A stretch of DNA of 64,000 nucleotides from JBICHN01 sp043101845 (lineage in GTDB: Bacteria; Planctomycetota; Phycisphaerae; Phycisphaerales; UBA5793). The notes under the pieces were generated by a model that saw nothing but the letters and a program-made list of their open reading frames with translations, made no database searches and was not told the DNA's origin. Below, piece after piece: positions 26,016-34,291 of the stretch. Numbering within the stretch: position 1 is the first letter of the stretch; each line of letters begins with the position of its first letter. Both the position numbers and the translations under genes were made by a program. Where the stretch lies: assembly GCA_043101845.1 (NCBI GenBank), contig JBICHN010000007.1, forward strand, positions 135,163 through 199,162, given 5' to 3'.

Positions 26016-27836
26016 TCATGCGCCGGCCAGGATGGACGCTTCACGCTCCTCCGCGAAGTGTCGCGTGTAGAGCTGGTGGTAGCGTCCGCCCTGCCGCAGA
26101 AGCTCGGCGTGTGACCCCTGTTCGACGATGCGGCCGCCGTCGATGACGAGAATGACATCGGCGGATCGGATCGTCGACAGGCGGTGCGCGATGACGAACG
26201 CGATGCGTCCCTCGAGCGCGCGCTCCACGCCGCGCTGGATGAGGCGCTCGGTCTCGGTGTCGACCGATGAGGTCGCCTCGTCCATGATGAAGATCTGCGG
26301 ATCGGCGAGGATCGCGCGGGCGAGGGCGACGAGCTGCCGCTGTCCGGTGGACAGCCGCGCCCCGCCTTCGCCGACTTCGGACTCGTACCCGTCATCCATC
26401 TCCTCGATGAACGCGTGGGCATTCGCGACGCGGGCCGCTTCTTCGATCTCCGCATTCGTCGCTTCGAGACGACCGTAGCGGATGTTCTCGCGGATCGTGC
26501 CGCTGAAGAGGTGGGGCGTCTGCAGCACCACACCGAGGTTCGATTGGAGCCAGTGGAGCGGACGATCGCGGTACTCGACGCCGTTGATGCGGATCTCGCC
26601 GCGCTTCGGTTCGTAGAAGCGCGCGACGAGACTCACGATCGTCGACTTGCCACCGCCGGTGGCGCCGACGAGCGCCACGGTCTGGCCGGATTCGACGGTG
26701 AAGTTGAAGTCGTCGAGGACGGGTTCACCTTCCTTGTACCAGAAGTCGACGCCGCGGAACTCGATCCGGCGGATCGGCTCGGCGAGCGAGTGATCGCGCT
26801 CGACGGTGGCGCGCGACACCTCGTCCGAATCCTTGATCTCGGGTTCGGTGTCGAGCAGTCCCTGGACGCGCTCGGCCGCCGCCTGGGCGCTCTGCAACTC
26901 GGTAAACCGTCGCGCGAGCTCCTGGATGGGCATATAGAAGAGCGCCGAGTACTGCATGAACGCCACGAGTTCGCCGAGCGTCAATCCTCCTCCGAGACGC
27001 AACCCGCCGCGCCAGAGCGCGAGGCCGACGCCGACGCTTCCGAGCGTGATCACAAGCGGCAGGTACACGGCGCTCTGCAGGGCATTGCGCATCGAATGGC
27101 CGAACATACTCGACGACAGCGTCTGAAACTCAGCGAGATTCTCGGGTTCGCGCACGAGCGCCTTCGTCGTGCGCACGCCCATAATCGCCTCGTTGTACGA
27201 CGCGGTCATCTGCGAGTTCGTCTTCCGGATGAGACGCGAACTCGAGAGCAGACGCGTCTGGAAGAACGCGCTCACGAGAATGAGCGGCGGCACGATGAGC
27301 ATGACGACGAGCGCGAGGCGCCAGTCGAGCCAGAACATGCCCGCGATAATCCCGAGGACGAGGCTCGAGCCCCAGACGAGGTCGAGCGCGAACCACGGGA
27401 TGAGCGACGACAGCTTTGAACAGTCGCTCGTCAATCGCGTCACGAGCCAGCCGACGGGCCGCGTGTCGAAGAACGAGAATGACAGCTCCTGCAGTCGTCC
27501 GAACGACTTCTCGCGCAGGTCGTGCGCGACCCCCGTCGCGACCTGGCCGGCGAGCACGATGAAGAGCCAGATGCTGCCCGAGAGGACTACGACGAGCGCC
27601 GCGTAACCGGCGCCGAAGTAGGCGAGCCGACGCGTGGCGCCGTTCGTCGTGGCTTCGTCGATCATCACGCCGGTCACGAGCGGAAAGATCGCATCGATTA
27701 CCGCGACGGTGAATCCGGCGATCGCGAGCACCATGAGTTGCCGGCGGTACGGCAGCGCGTGCGCCGCGATGCGACGCCAGAGCCCGAGATCGAGCCGGCC
27801 GCGGTATTCGTCATCCTGTATCAACTCGGCGGTCAC
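26016..27836 (-). CDS. ABC exporter half-transporter, canonical ATP site
   Basis: 606 aa type IV (ABC-B) exporter: six transmembrane helices (about 20-320) then an ATPase domain with Walker A VGATGGGKSTIVS, signature LSTGQRQLV (Thr for Gly in LSGGQ) and Walker B IFIMDEATSSVD with the catalytic Glu. Starts with GTG at 27836. It lies 38 bases downstream of another half-transporter gene, so the two probably form a heterodimeric exporter like BmrCD or TM287/288. The substrate cannot be told from sequence: drug, lipid or peptide are all possible. Confidence 0.92.
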   Translation of the reverse strand: MTAELIQDDEYRGRLDLGLWRRIAAHALPYRRQLMVLAIAGFTVAVIDAIFPLVTGVMIDEATTNGATRRLAYFGAGYAALVVVLSGSIWLFIVLAGQVATGVAHDLREKSFGRLQELSFSFFDTRPVGWLVTRLTSDCSKLSSLIPWFALDLVWGSSLVLGIIAGMFWLDWRLALVVMLIVPPLILVSAFFQTRLLSSSRLIRKTNSQMTASYNEAIMGVRTTKALVREPENLAEFQTLSSSMFGHSMRNALQSAVYLPLVITLGSVGVGLALWRGGLRLGGGLTLGELVAFMQYSALFYMPIQELARRFTELQSAQAAAERVQGLLDTEPEIKDSDEVSRATVERDHSLAEPIRRIEFRGVDFWYKEGEPVLDDFNFTVESGQTVALVGATGGGKSTIVSLVARFYEPKRGEIRINGVEYRDRPLHWLQSNLGVVLQTPHLFSGTIRENIRYGRLEATNAEIEEAARVANAHAFIEEMDDGYESEVGEGGARLSTGQRQLVALARAILADPQIFIMDEATSSVDTETERLIQRGVERALEGRIAFVIAHRLSTIRSADVILVIDGGRIVEQGSHAELLRQGGRYHQLYTRHFAEEREASILAGA

Positions 27837-27874
27837 AAGACGCCTCCGTTCCGTTCATTTCCGTCGACGGCGGA

Positions 27875-29713
27875 TCACCGGGTCGCCGCAGCGGCCGCGG
27901 CCGATTCCGCTTCGTCCTCGTCGGTCTCCGTGCGACTCTGGATCTCCCAGAGTCGACGGTACAGGCCCGGTTCCGCGACGAGGTCGCGATGCGAGCCGCG
28001 TTGCGTGACCCGACCGTGGTCGAGCACGATGATCTGGTCCGCGTGCATGAGCGTGGACAGCCGGTGCGCGATGACGATCGTCGTGTGCCGGCCGCGCCGT
28101 CGCTTGAGCGCGTTGAGAATCATCGTCTCCGTTTCCGTGTCGACCGCGGAGAGCGCATCGTCAAGGATGAGCACGGCCGGCTCCTGGAGCAACGCCCGGG
28201 CGAGCGCGACGCGCTGCCGCTGACCACCCGAGAGCGTTACGCCCCGCTCACCGACGGCGGTGTCGTACCCGTGGTCGAACTTCGCGATCGACTCATGCAC
28301 GCAGGCGGTCTCGGTCGCTTCGATCATCTCGTCGTCCGCCGCGTCGGGCCGACCGATCGTGATGTTCTGCCGGAGCGTCTTCGAATAAAGGAAGGGCTCC
28401 TGCATCACCACCGCGGTCTGCGCCCGCACGGCGCGGCGATCGATTTCGCGCAGCTCGCGGCCGTCCATCCGGATCGACCCGGCGTCGTAGTCGTAGAACC
28501 TGAGGAGCAGGTTCACGATGGTCGACTTGCCGCAACCCGAAGGGCCGACGATCGCGAGCGTCTCGCCCGCGGTCACCTCGAAGGAGATTTCCTGCAGCGT
28601 CGGCGACTCAGAGCCGTGCGTGAAGGAGACCTGATCGAAAGTGATCGCGCCGACGAGTGGCCGGTCGATGGTGAGCGCTTCCTGCGGCCGCGTCTCGAGT
28701 GGTTCCTCCAGAATCTCCTCGAGTCGACCGATCGCGACGATCGCCTTGCCGAGGTCGGCGAGGATGCGTCCCATCATGCGCACGGGCCAGATGAACATGG
28801 TCACCGCCGTGAGGAAGTAGTAGAACGCGCCGACCTGAAGTCGGCCGGTCGCGAGCCAGTAGGCTCCGGCGACGACGACGACGGCCTTCTGCGCGAAGCA
28901 GAGCAGATCGGACAGCGACCAGAACGCGCCCATGAGCCGGTACATGCGGTAATCACACGCCTGGTGATCGCGGTTGCGCTCCGACATCTTCTTGATCTCG
29001 AAGTCCTGCCGCGCGAAGGCGCGAACGACGCGAATGCCGGTCAGGTTCTCCTGAATCGTGGTTGTCATGCGCGCCTCGGCCTCGTCGCTCAGTTTGAAGT
29101 AGGCTTTCACCTTGAGGAAGAAGAGAAGCGAGAACGCGAGGATGACCGGCACGAGTCCGATCGACACGAGCGTCATCGGCGCGTCGATCGCGAACATGAG
29201 CGGCAGCGGGACGAGGAGCATGATCGTCGCGCGGCCGATCTCCACGACCTGGTTCGCGAGGAAGACGCGCAGCGTCTCGACATCGGAAGTGCACCGCTGA
29301 ATGAGATCGCCCGTCTCCGCCTTGTCGAAGTAGCGCACGGGAAGCCGCTGGAGATGGTCGTACACCTCGTCGCGGACGCGGCGCGCGATCGATTCACTCG
29401 CCTCGGCGGACCATCGACCGCGCAGGTAGGTGAAGACGCCGGCGATCGCCGTCGCGAGGATCACGAGCAGCGCGGGCAGCCAGAGGCGGCCGCGCAGCGT
29501 CTCCCGTCCGCCGAGCGCCTCGACGATCGACTGGACGAACGGCGAGGCGGCCTCGGGGTCACCCGAAAGAACGCCGTCGATCGTGATCTGCGGGATCAGC
29601 GGCGCGAGGTAGAGGAAGCACGACGCGACCACGAGCGACGCGATCGCCGCGAAATAGCGGAGCCGCTGCCCCTTCGTGAGCCGCCAGATCGAATTGAACT
29701 GTCCCAGACGCAT
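27875..29713 (-). CDS. ABC exporter half-transporter, degenerate ATP site
   Basis: 612 aa with six transmembrane helices and an ATPase domain: Walker A VGPSGCGKSTIVN, signature LSGGQRQRVALA, Walker B VLILDDALSAVD. The residue after the Walker B Asp is Asp, not the catalytic Glu. Loss of this Glu in one partner is the hallmark of asymmetric heterodimeric exporters, and the neighbouring partner keeps it. The C-terminus ends in an acidic/Ala-rich tail. First gene of a two-gene operon; its upstream region (29714-29785) has no other gene. Confidence 0.92.
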   Translation of the reverse strand: MRLGQFNSIWRLTKGQRLRYFAAIASLVVASCFLYLAPLIPQITIDGVLSGDPEAASPFVQSIVEALGGRETLRGRLWLPALLVILATAIAGVFTYLRGRWSAEASESIARRVRDEVYDHLQRLPVRYFDKAETGDLIQRCTSDVETLRVFLANQVVEIGRATIMLLVPLPLMFAIDAPMTLVSIGLVPVILAFSLLFFLKVKAYFKLSDEAEARMTTTIQENLTGIRVVRAFARQDFEIKKMSERNRDHQACDYRMYRLMGAFWSLSDLLCFAQKAVVVVAGAYWLATGRLQVGAFYYFLTAVTMFIWPVRMMGRILADLGKAIVAIGRLEEILEEPLETRPQEALTIDRPLVGAITFDQVSFTHGSESPTLQEISFEVTAGETLAIVGPSGCGKSTIVNLLLRFYDYDAGSIRMDGRELREIDRRAVRAQTAVVMQEPFLYSKTLRQNITIGRPDAADDEMIEATETACVHESIAKFDHGYDTAVGERGVTLSGGQRQRVALARALLQEPAVLILDDALSAVDTETETMILNALKRRRGRHTTIVIAHRLSTLMHADQIIVLDHGRVTQRGSHRDLVAEPGLYRRLWEIQSRTETDEDEAESAAAAAATR

Positions 29714-29785
29714 GAGCCACTCTCAATCACTCAGCCCGCATTCGGAACCGGAGCTCGCCTCGGGCGGTTGCACGGTCGTGCACGC

Positions 29786-29812
29786 AAAAAACCCGCTCGG
29801 GGCGAGCGGGTT
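29786..29812 (-). terminator. Rho-independent terminator (distal of tandem pair)
   Basis: Stem 29790-29799/29803-29812 (AACCCGCTCG/CGAGCGGGTT) with a 3-base loop; on the minus strand it is followed by a T run (complement of A tract 29786-29791). It shares its AACCCGCTC stem with the terminator just upstream. Confidence 0.85.
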
Positions 29813-29837
29813 CGTCTTCGGTGTTCGGATCACCACG

Positions 29838-29868
29838 AAAAAACCCGCTCAAGGTCATGAGCGGGTTT
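29838..29868 (-). terminator. Rho-independent terminator (proximal of tandem pair)
   Basis: Stem 29841-29851/29858-29868 (11 bp, AAACCCGCTCA/TGAGCGGGTTT) with a 6-base loop; the minus-strand T run comes from the A tract at 29838-29843. It lies about 37 bases past the stop of the tiny ORF and ends transcription coming from the Nramp-like gene side. The nearly identical stem of the second terminator suggests duplication. Confidence 0.88.
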
Positions 29869-29905
29869 CGGTGTCACTGTTCATTCAGCGCGCGCGTTCA
29901 CCCAC

Positions 29906-29962
29906 TCATGCGATCGTTCCATCCGGAACGAACTGCGAGATGTGACGGGTGAAAAGCTTCAT
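29906..29962 (-). CDS. possible 18-residue peptide gene
   Basis: A short frame reading MKLFTRHISQFVPDGTIA then TGA. It has an excellent ribosome-binding site (GAAGGAG, 5 bases before ATG) and is closed by two strong terminators. It lies about 107 bases downstream of the Nramp-like gene on the same strand and 190 bases ahead of the exporter start. I recognise no family. It may be a real small protein gene, or a relic; the good SD plus terminators is what supports it. Confidence 0.4.
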   Translation of the reverse strand: MKLFTRHISQFVPDGTIA

Positions 29963-30069
29963 CAAAACTCCTTCGCGTGAACGGGAGCAAGATACCCGAC
30001 GATTCTGACGCGAGCAAGGACGGGTCCGGAAAAAGAATCGAATTCGTGACATCGCCGTGGAACGGGTCC

Positions 30070-31341
30070 TCAGCGCAGCTGACGCCACGAGACGATCGCG
30101 AACGCGAGTATGGTCATCGCGAGGATGATTCGACTCGGCCAGCGGTTGCGATAGCGATCGCCGATCCACTTCGTGCGACTGTTCAGGAGGAGCAGGACGG
30201 TGGCGAGGAGCGGCAGAAACGCGGCGCCGATGATCGCGTAGGTCTTCTGCACGGACTCGAATGGCCGGACGACCTGGAGCAGCGGAACAGTCGCCAGGAT
30301 GAGGAGATAGACGCGATAGGGGAGTCCGGCCGTATTCACGATCGCGACCGCGCGGGTTCGACCATATCGCGTGACGGCGAGCCAGTCGGCGAAGATATAC
30401 GGCACGGCCTGCCACACGCCGAGGAGGCTGGTGAAGACCGCCGCCCAGGCGCCGATGAGAAAGACCCAGCGACCCGCCGGTCCGAGCGCCTCGCCGAGTT
30501 GATCGGCGAGGTTCAGAATGAGCCCGACTCCCGAGCCGGCGACTTCAACGCCGCTCGCGATGATGAGCATCGCGACGCCGAAGAGCGCCGTCATGGCATA
30601 TGCGACGGCGAGGTCGATGCGGCAGATGCGCAGGTCGCGCTCCGGATCATCACGACCGGCTTCGCGCATCCAGTAGGCGTAGCAGAGAATGGTAAGCGTG
30701 CCGCCCACGCCGCCGAGCAGGGCGATTGTCCAGTCGAGACCTTCGGACCCGAACTCGGGAATGGTGGGCCGCACGAACGCGAGGCCGACGGCGCCCCAGT
30801 CGGGCTCGAGCATGATGGCGGTCGCGATGACCGCGGTGAACATCACGGCGATGCAGACGCCCATGACGCGCTCGACGAGTTTGAATCCGCCGAACCAGGC
30901 GAGGAGCGCGCCAACGACGCTGTGCGCGGCGCCGAAGACGAGTTTCGCCCGGGTGGGATCATCGATGAGGTCGGGCGCCATCGCGGCGGCGGTCACGCCG
31001 GTCGCGCTGATGAGCGCCGCGCCGACGACGAAGCTCCACGGCAGGAAGTAGATGAGAAAGAGAATCGAGACGACGGGACCGAGCCGCGTCATGGCGCCGG
31101 TCAGAATCGTCTCGCCGGTCGCGAGCTGCCAGCGGGCGAGCCCTTCGTTGAGCACGAACTTGAGGAACGCGCCGAGCGCCACGGCCCAGACGAGGCCGAC
31201 GCCGAGCTTTGCTCCGGCGAAGCCGGCGGTCGCGAGGTCTCCGGCGCCGACGCCCGTCGCCGCGACGACGAGCCCCGGGCTGATGATGGCGAGCGCACGG
31301 GTCACGCGGCCGGGCTTCGTCTTCGAGGAAGTGGTCGACAT
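30070..31341 (-). CDS. divergent Nramp-family transporter
   Basis: 423 aa, about 11 hydrophobic helices. The first helix (ISPGLVVAATGVGAGDLATA) aligns with the Nramp helix-1 region, but the metal-binding DPGN is replaced by GAGD, so the key Asp is lost. In helix 6 the canonical MPH motif is not found; the region reads GGTLTILCYAYWMRE. The overall layout and the conserved Gly-rich helix 1 still support Nramp membership. Because the ligands differ, the substrate may not be Mn(II)/Fe(II); some Nramp-related clades move Mg(II), Al(III) or organic cargo. Inner-membrane location is clear. Monocistronic or followed by the 18-residue ORF. Confidence 0.8.
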   Translation of the reverse strand: MSTTSSKTKPGRVTRALAIISPGLVVAATGVGAGDLATAGFAGAKLGVGLVWAVALGAFLKFVLNEGLARWQLATGETILTGAMTRLGPVVSILFLIYFLPWSFVVGAALISATGVTAAAMAPDLIDDPTRAKLVFGAAHSVVGALLAWFGGFKLVERVMGVCIAVMFTAVIATAIMLEPDWGAVGLAFVRPTIPEFGSEGLDWTIALLGGVGGTLTILCYAYWMREAGRDDPERDLRICRIDLAVAYAMTALFGVAMLIIASGVEVAGSGVGLILNLADQLGEALGPAGRWVFLIGAWAAVFTSLLGVWQAVPYIFADWLAVTRYGRTRAVAIVNTAGLPYRVYLLILATVPLLQVVRPFESVQKTYAIIGAAFLPLLATVLLLLNSRTKWIGDRYRNRWPSRIILAMTILAFAIVSWRQLR

Positions 31342-31445
31342 GGCGGGGCAGTGTAGCGGGGGACCGTCCCATCCGGCGCGCGACGACGCCGGCCGGATCG
31401 AACCGGCCGGCGTCGCGGTTTCATCGATTCATGTTCGGTCGAGCG

Positions 31446-32129
31446 TCAGTTTCGGCGCTTCATGTCGCCGGTGAAGGCCTTGAACTCCTTGCCGTCCGCG
31501 CCGATCTTGTAACCCGTGTAGACATGATGATCCGGTTTCGACATATCGACCTCGCCTCGCGAGAAGGCGAGGGTGTTGGTCGTGGGATCATGCATGTGGC
31601 CTTGGAGGCGAAGGATTTTCTTCTCGGGGTCGTACTGTCCCATTTCGGAGTAGATGTTCGTGGACATGCTGTCCATCCAGAGCGTCTTGTAGGCGCCGTC
31701 GATCTTGTCGTAGCCGTAGACGCCAATGCCCTGGAACGGACCCATCGGGGTCGAACTCTGTACATCTTCCTTCACGAAGCGGCCGTCGAGGATCCACTCG
31801 CGGCTGATCGTACCGGTCATCTCCATCGGCTCGGCGCCGGGCTCCATCCACATCTGCCAGGTCGCGTCCCATTCACCGACGAGCGTGTCGAGGTGTTCGT
31901 GATGTTCGCCGGGCTGGCCGATATTGGCCCAGGCTTCCATCATCTCATTGAACTCGGCGTTCTCTTCGGGCTGGCTCACCGAAGCGAGTTCGAGGAACGC
32001 CTGCTCGGCGGACAGCGCCGCCTCGAGCGCGCGGGCTCGTTCAGCGCTTACTTCCATACGACCGGCCACGAATCCCAATCCGGCCACCGCGACCAACGCG
32101 GCGACGCTCAGGCAGGTGCGACAATACAT
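31446..32129 (-). CDS. DUF1579 family protein with N-terminal signal/anchor
   Basis: 227 aa. The start at 32129 follows GGAGGAC. The hydrophobic N-terminus (LSVAALVAVAGLGFVAG) is a signal peptide or anchor. Residues about 75-225 are DUF1579: HHEHLDTLVGEWDATWQMW, GTISREWILDGRFVKEDV, GYDKIDGAYKTLWMDSMST and a His-containing strand GHMHDP. Members are found in many bacteria as predicted lipocalin-like beta-barrels of unknown function. Stands alone; 105 bases separate it from the Nramp-like gene downstream. The octamer tandem repeats lie about 40 bases upstream, right over the expected promoter region. Confidence 0.85.
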   Translation of the reverse strand: MYCRTCLSVAALVAVAGLGFVAGRMEVSAERARALEAALSAEQAFLELASVSQPEENAEFNEMMEAWANIGQPGEHHEHLDTLVGEWDATWQMWMEPGAEPMEMTGTISREWILDGRFVKEDVQSSTPMGPFQGIGVYGYDKIDGAYKTLWMDSMSTNIYSEMGQYDPEKKILRLQGHMHDPTTNTLAFSRGEVDMSKPDHHVYTGYKIGADGKEFKAFTGDMKRRN

Positions 32130-32167
32130 GGGAGTCCTCCTCTACGGACTGATTGAACTGGTTCTAT

Positions 32168-32255
32168 GAAGGCACGAAGGCACGAAGGCACGAAGGCACG
32201 AAGGCACGAAGGCACGAAGGCACGAAGGCACGAAGGCACGAAGGCACGAAGGCAC
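32168..32255 (+). repeat. octamer tandem repeat, 11 perfect units
   Basis: Eleven uninterrupted copies of the 8-base unit GAAGGCAC, followed by one degenerate copy. Because 8 is not a multiple of 3, any frame through it gives an octapeptide repeat, and the apparent ORFs here are artefacts. Such perfect short arrays are prone to slippage and copy-number change. It lies about 40 bases upstream of the DUF1579 start. Confidence 0.95.
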
Positions 32256-32275
32256 GAAGGCGGAAGAGACGAAGA

Positions 32276-32361
32276 GGCGGAGTGGCGGAGAGGCGGAGTG
32301 GCGGAGAGGCGGAGTGGCGGAGAGACGGAGTGGCGGAGAGGCGGAGAGGCGGAGAGGCGGG
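32276..32361 (+). repeat. second octamer tandem repeat, alternating GGCGGAGT/GGCGGAGA
   Basis: Ten units of GGCGGAG plus T or A, then a partial unit. The first eight alternate T and A, making a 16-base higher-order unit; the seventh has one substitution (GACGGAGT). It is separated from the GAAGGCAC array by only about 20 bases of related purine-rich sequence. Confidence 0.95.
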
Positions 32362-32842
32362 AATCAAGTCGCGTGACCGTGTCGGTTGAGATCAGAGTTG
32401 TGCGCCGCGGTCTGTCCTGCATCGGTCCACCAATTCCCGTTTCGTACGATGACGCGCCGTGGGTCGACCGTCAAGCGGCGCCACCGTGAAAGCCGGTCGC
32501 CACGGGCCCGCGGAAGTGGCGATCGAACCACGCCGCACGCGCACGGTCATCGGAGCGCGTGCGGAGCCGCGGATGATCTCATTCGGCCATCGTGGGCGGT
32601 GAAGTCCGGGCGGGATCGTGGCCCGGGGCGAAGGGCGCCGCGCCTCGAACGAGTTTCGGTCTCTGTTCGGGCGGCGTCCTGACTATACACGATCCGCCGC
32701 TCATTGCAAGTCGGAGCGCGACGCCGCTCCGGGTTGTCCGTCGCCAGAGCGCCGACGGGAATCGCGATACCCGGCGCCATTCCGATGCGACGGCGCCGCG
32801 CCCGACCGATATCGTTGAATCGTGGGGGAAGCGCAGGGCAAC
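32362..32842. other. gene-free interval
   Basis: About 480 bases with no coding sequence I can support, no RNA gene and no strong terminator. It separates the tandem repeats from the small ORF at 32843. Confidence 0.5.
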
Positions 32843-33073
32843 ATGAATGATCAGGGACGATCATCTTCGAAGTGTTCGGGTGAATCGCTCGAGGGGAAAC
32901 CGCGCCGGCGTACGGCCGCGGCGATGCGCCGTCGGGCGGAGGAACTCGCGATCGAACTCGAGTGGTTCGCGAAGAACGCCCGGGTGAACGGTGAGCGGTA
33001 CGACCATCTTGCGCGGGCGCGGGTCCGGTGTGAACGCATCGCCGCTGGCGAAGCGGCGTTCGGCTCCGGATGA
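32843..33073 (+). CDS. possible small basic helical protein
   Basis: 76 aa from ATG at 32843. After a polar N-terminus it is charged and helix-forming (TAAAMRRRAEELAIELEWFAK, then ERYDHLARARVRCERIA), ending in Gly-rich residues. Codon choice (CTC-GAG, GCG, ATC) resembles real neighbours. Only a weak AGGG precedes the start. No family recognised. An isolated plus-strand gene between minus-strand units; could be a chance ORF in GC-rich DNA. Confidence 0.4.
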   Translation: MNDQGRSSSKCSGESLEGKPRRRTAAAMRRRAEELAIELEWFAKNARVNGERYDHLARARVRCERIAAGEAAFGSG

Positions 33074-33093
33074 TCCAGTCATGCCATCGGCCG

Positions 33094-33130
33094 AAAAAAG
33101 AAAACGCCCCGGCCAGAGGGTGACCGGGGC
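33094..33130 (-). terminator. Rho-independent terminator of the rhamnose operon
   Basis: A 7-bp stem GCCCCGG/CCGGGGC (33106-33112/33124-33130) with an 11-base loop is followed on the minus strand by a long T-rich tract (complement of 33094-33104). It lies about 120 bases downstream of the rfbB stop. Confidence 0.85.
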
Positions 33131-33250
33131 ATGGCGGCGTCACACCGCCGCGTATGGAGGCGCGCTGAGAACAGCATGTGGACGGGCGCGCCTGGCTAAG
33201 AGGGCGAATGAAGAATCGAGACTTGGATGACGCGGCGTCGGCGCGTTCGG

Positions 33251-34291
33251 TTACCCGGAAGAACGCTGGTATTGCGCTCGGTAATACCGGTCGAACTCAC
33301 CGCGCTTGATCGGCTCCCACCAGTCACGGCGTGTCGTGTACCAGTCGATGGTCGCGCGGAGCGCCTCCGGCCACGCCGACCGGGTCGGACGCCAGCCGAG
33401 TTCGTTCGCGAGCCGCGATCCGTCGATCGCGTAGCGACGATCATGGCCGAGCCGGTCGGGTACGCGTTCGATCATGTCCTCATCGAACCCCATCGCATCG
33501 AGAATGGATCGCGTGAGTTCGAGGTTTGAGCGCTCGTTGTCGCCCCCGATGTTGTACGCGCGGCCACTCTGGCCGTGTTCGAACACCGTCACGAGGGCTT
33601 CGCAGTGGTCGTCGACATGAATCCAGTCGCGCACATTCAACCCGTCGCCGTAGAGTGGGACCTTCCGGCCTTCGAGCAGATTCGTCACGAAGAGGGGAAT
33701 GACCTTCTCGGGAAACTGGTACGGCCCGAAGTTGTTCGAGCAGCGGGTGACGAGAATATCGAGATTGAATGTGTGCGCGTAGGCGAACGCGAGCAGGTCG
33801 CCGCCGGCCTTACTCGCCGCGTAGGGGCTGTTTGGCTGGAGCGGCGTCTCTTCGGTGAACTTGAGGTCCGGTCGATCGAGCGGGAGTGAGCCGTAAACCT
33901 CGTCGGTGCTCACATAGAGGAACCGTCGTTCGCGTCCATCCTCACCGGCGCGGCGAAACGCGTCGAGCAGCGTCTGCGTGCCGACGGTGTTCGTCATGAC
34001 GAACGGACGCGAATCCATGATCGATCGGTCGACATGGCTCTCGGCCGCGAGATGGAGCACGCCGTCGCAGTCGCCGATGAGCGCCTCCACGGTCTCGGCG
34101 TGACCGATGTCACCGTGGACGAAGCGGTAGTTCGGATCGCCCTCGAGGTCGGCAAGATTCGCGGGATTGCCGGAATACGAGAGCGCATCGAGATTCGTGA
34201 TCTTCCAGTTCGGCCGCGTCATGCGGAGAAAGCGGATCAGGTTCGACCCGATGAAACCGCACCCTCCGGTTACGAGAAGATGGCGGCTCAT
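33251..34291 (-). CDS. rfbB: dTDP-glucose 4,6-dehydratase
   Basis: 346 aa. The start at 34291 overlaps the rfbD stop by four bases (ATGA) and gives the standard opening MSRHLLVTGGCGFIGSNLI with the NAD-binding GxxGxxG. Catalytic STDE (YVSTDEVYGSL) and YxxxK (YAASKAGGD) are intact, and the RCSNNFGPYQFPEK segment is typical. It converts dTDP-glucose to dTDP-4-keto-6-deoxyglucose, the second step of dTDP-L-rhamnose synthesis. Last gene of rfbA-C-D-B, followed by a strong terminator. Also known as rmlB. Confidence 0.96.
   Translation of the reverse strand: MSRHLLVTGGCGFIGSNLIRFLRMTRPNWKITNLDALSYSGNPANLADLEGDPNYRFVHGDIGHAETVEALIGDCDGVLHLAAESHVDRSIMDSRPFVMTNTVGTQTLLDAFRRAGEDGRERRFLYVSTDEVYGSLPLDRPDLKFTEETPLQPNSPYAASKAGGDLLAFAYAHTFNLDILVTRCSNNFGPYQFPEKVIPLFVTNLLEGRKVPLYGDGLNVRDWIHVDDHCEALVTVFEHGQSGRAYNIGGDNERSNLELTRSILDAMGFDEDMIERVPDRLGHDRRYAIDGSRLANELGWRPTRSAWPEALRATIDWYTTRRDWWEPIKRGEFDRYYRAQYQRSSG

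Noticed and set aside
32153..32422. Several overlapping ORFs with KARRHEGT-type repeats
   Set aside because: They are translations of the 8-base tandem repeats in every frame, with no SD or conserved product.
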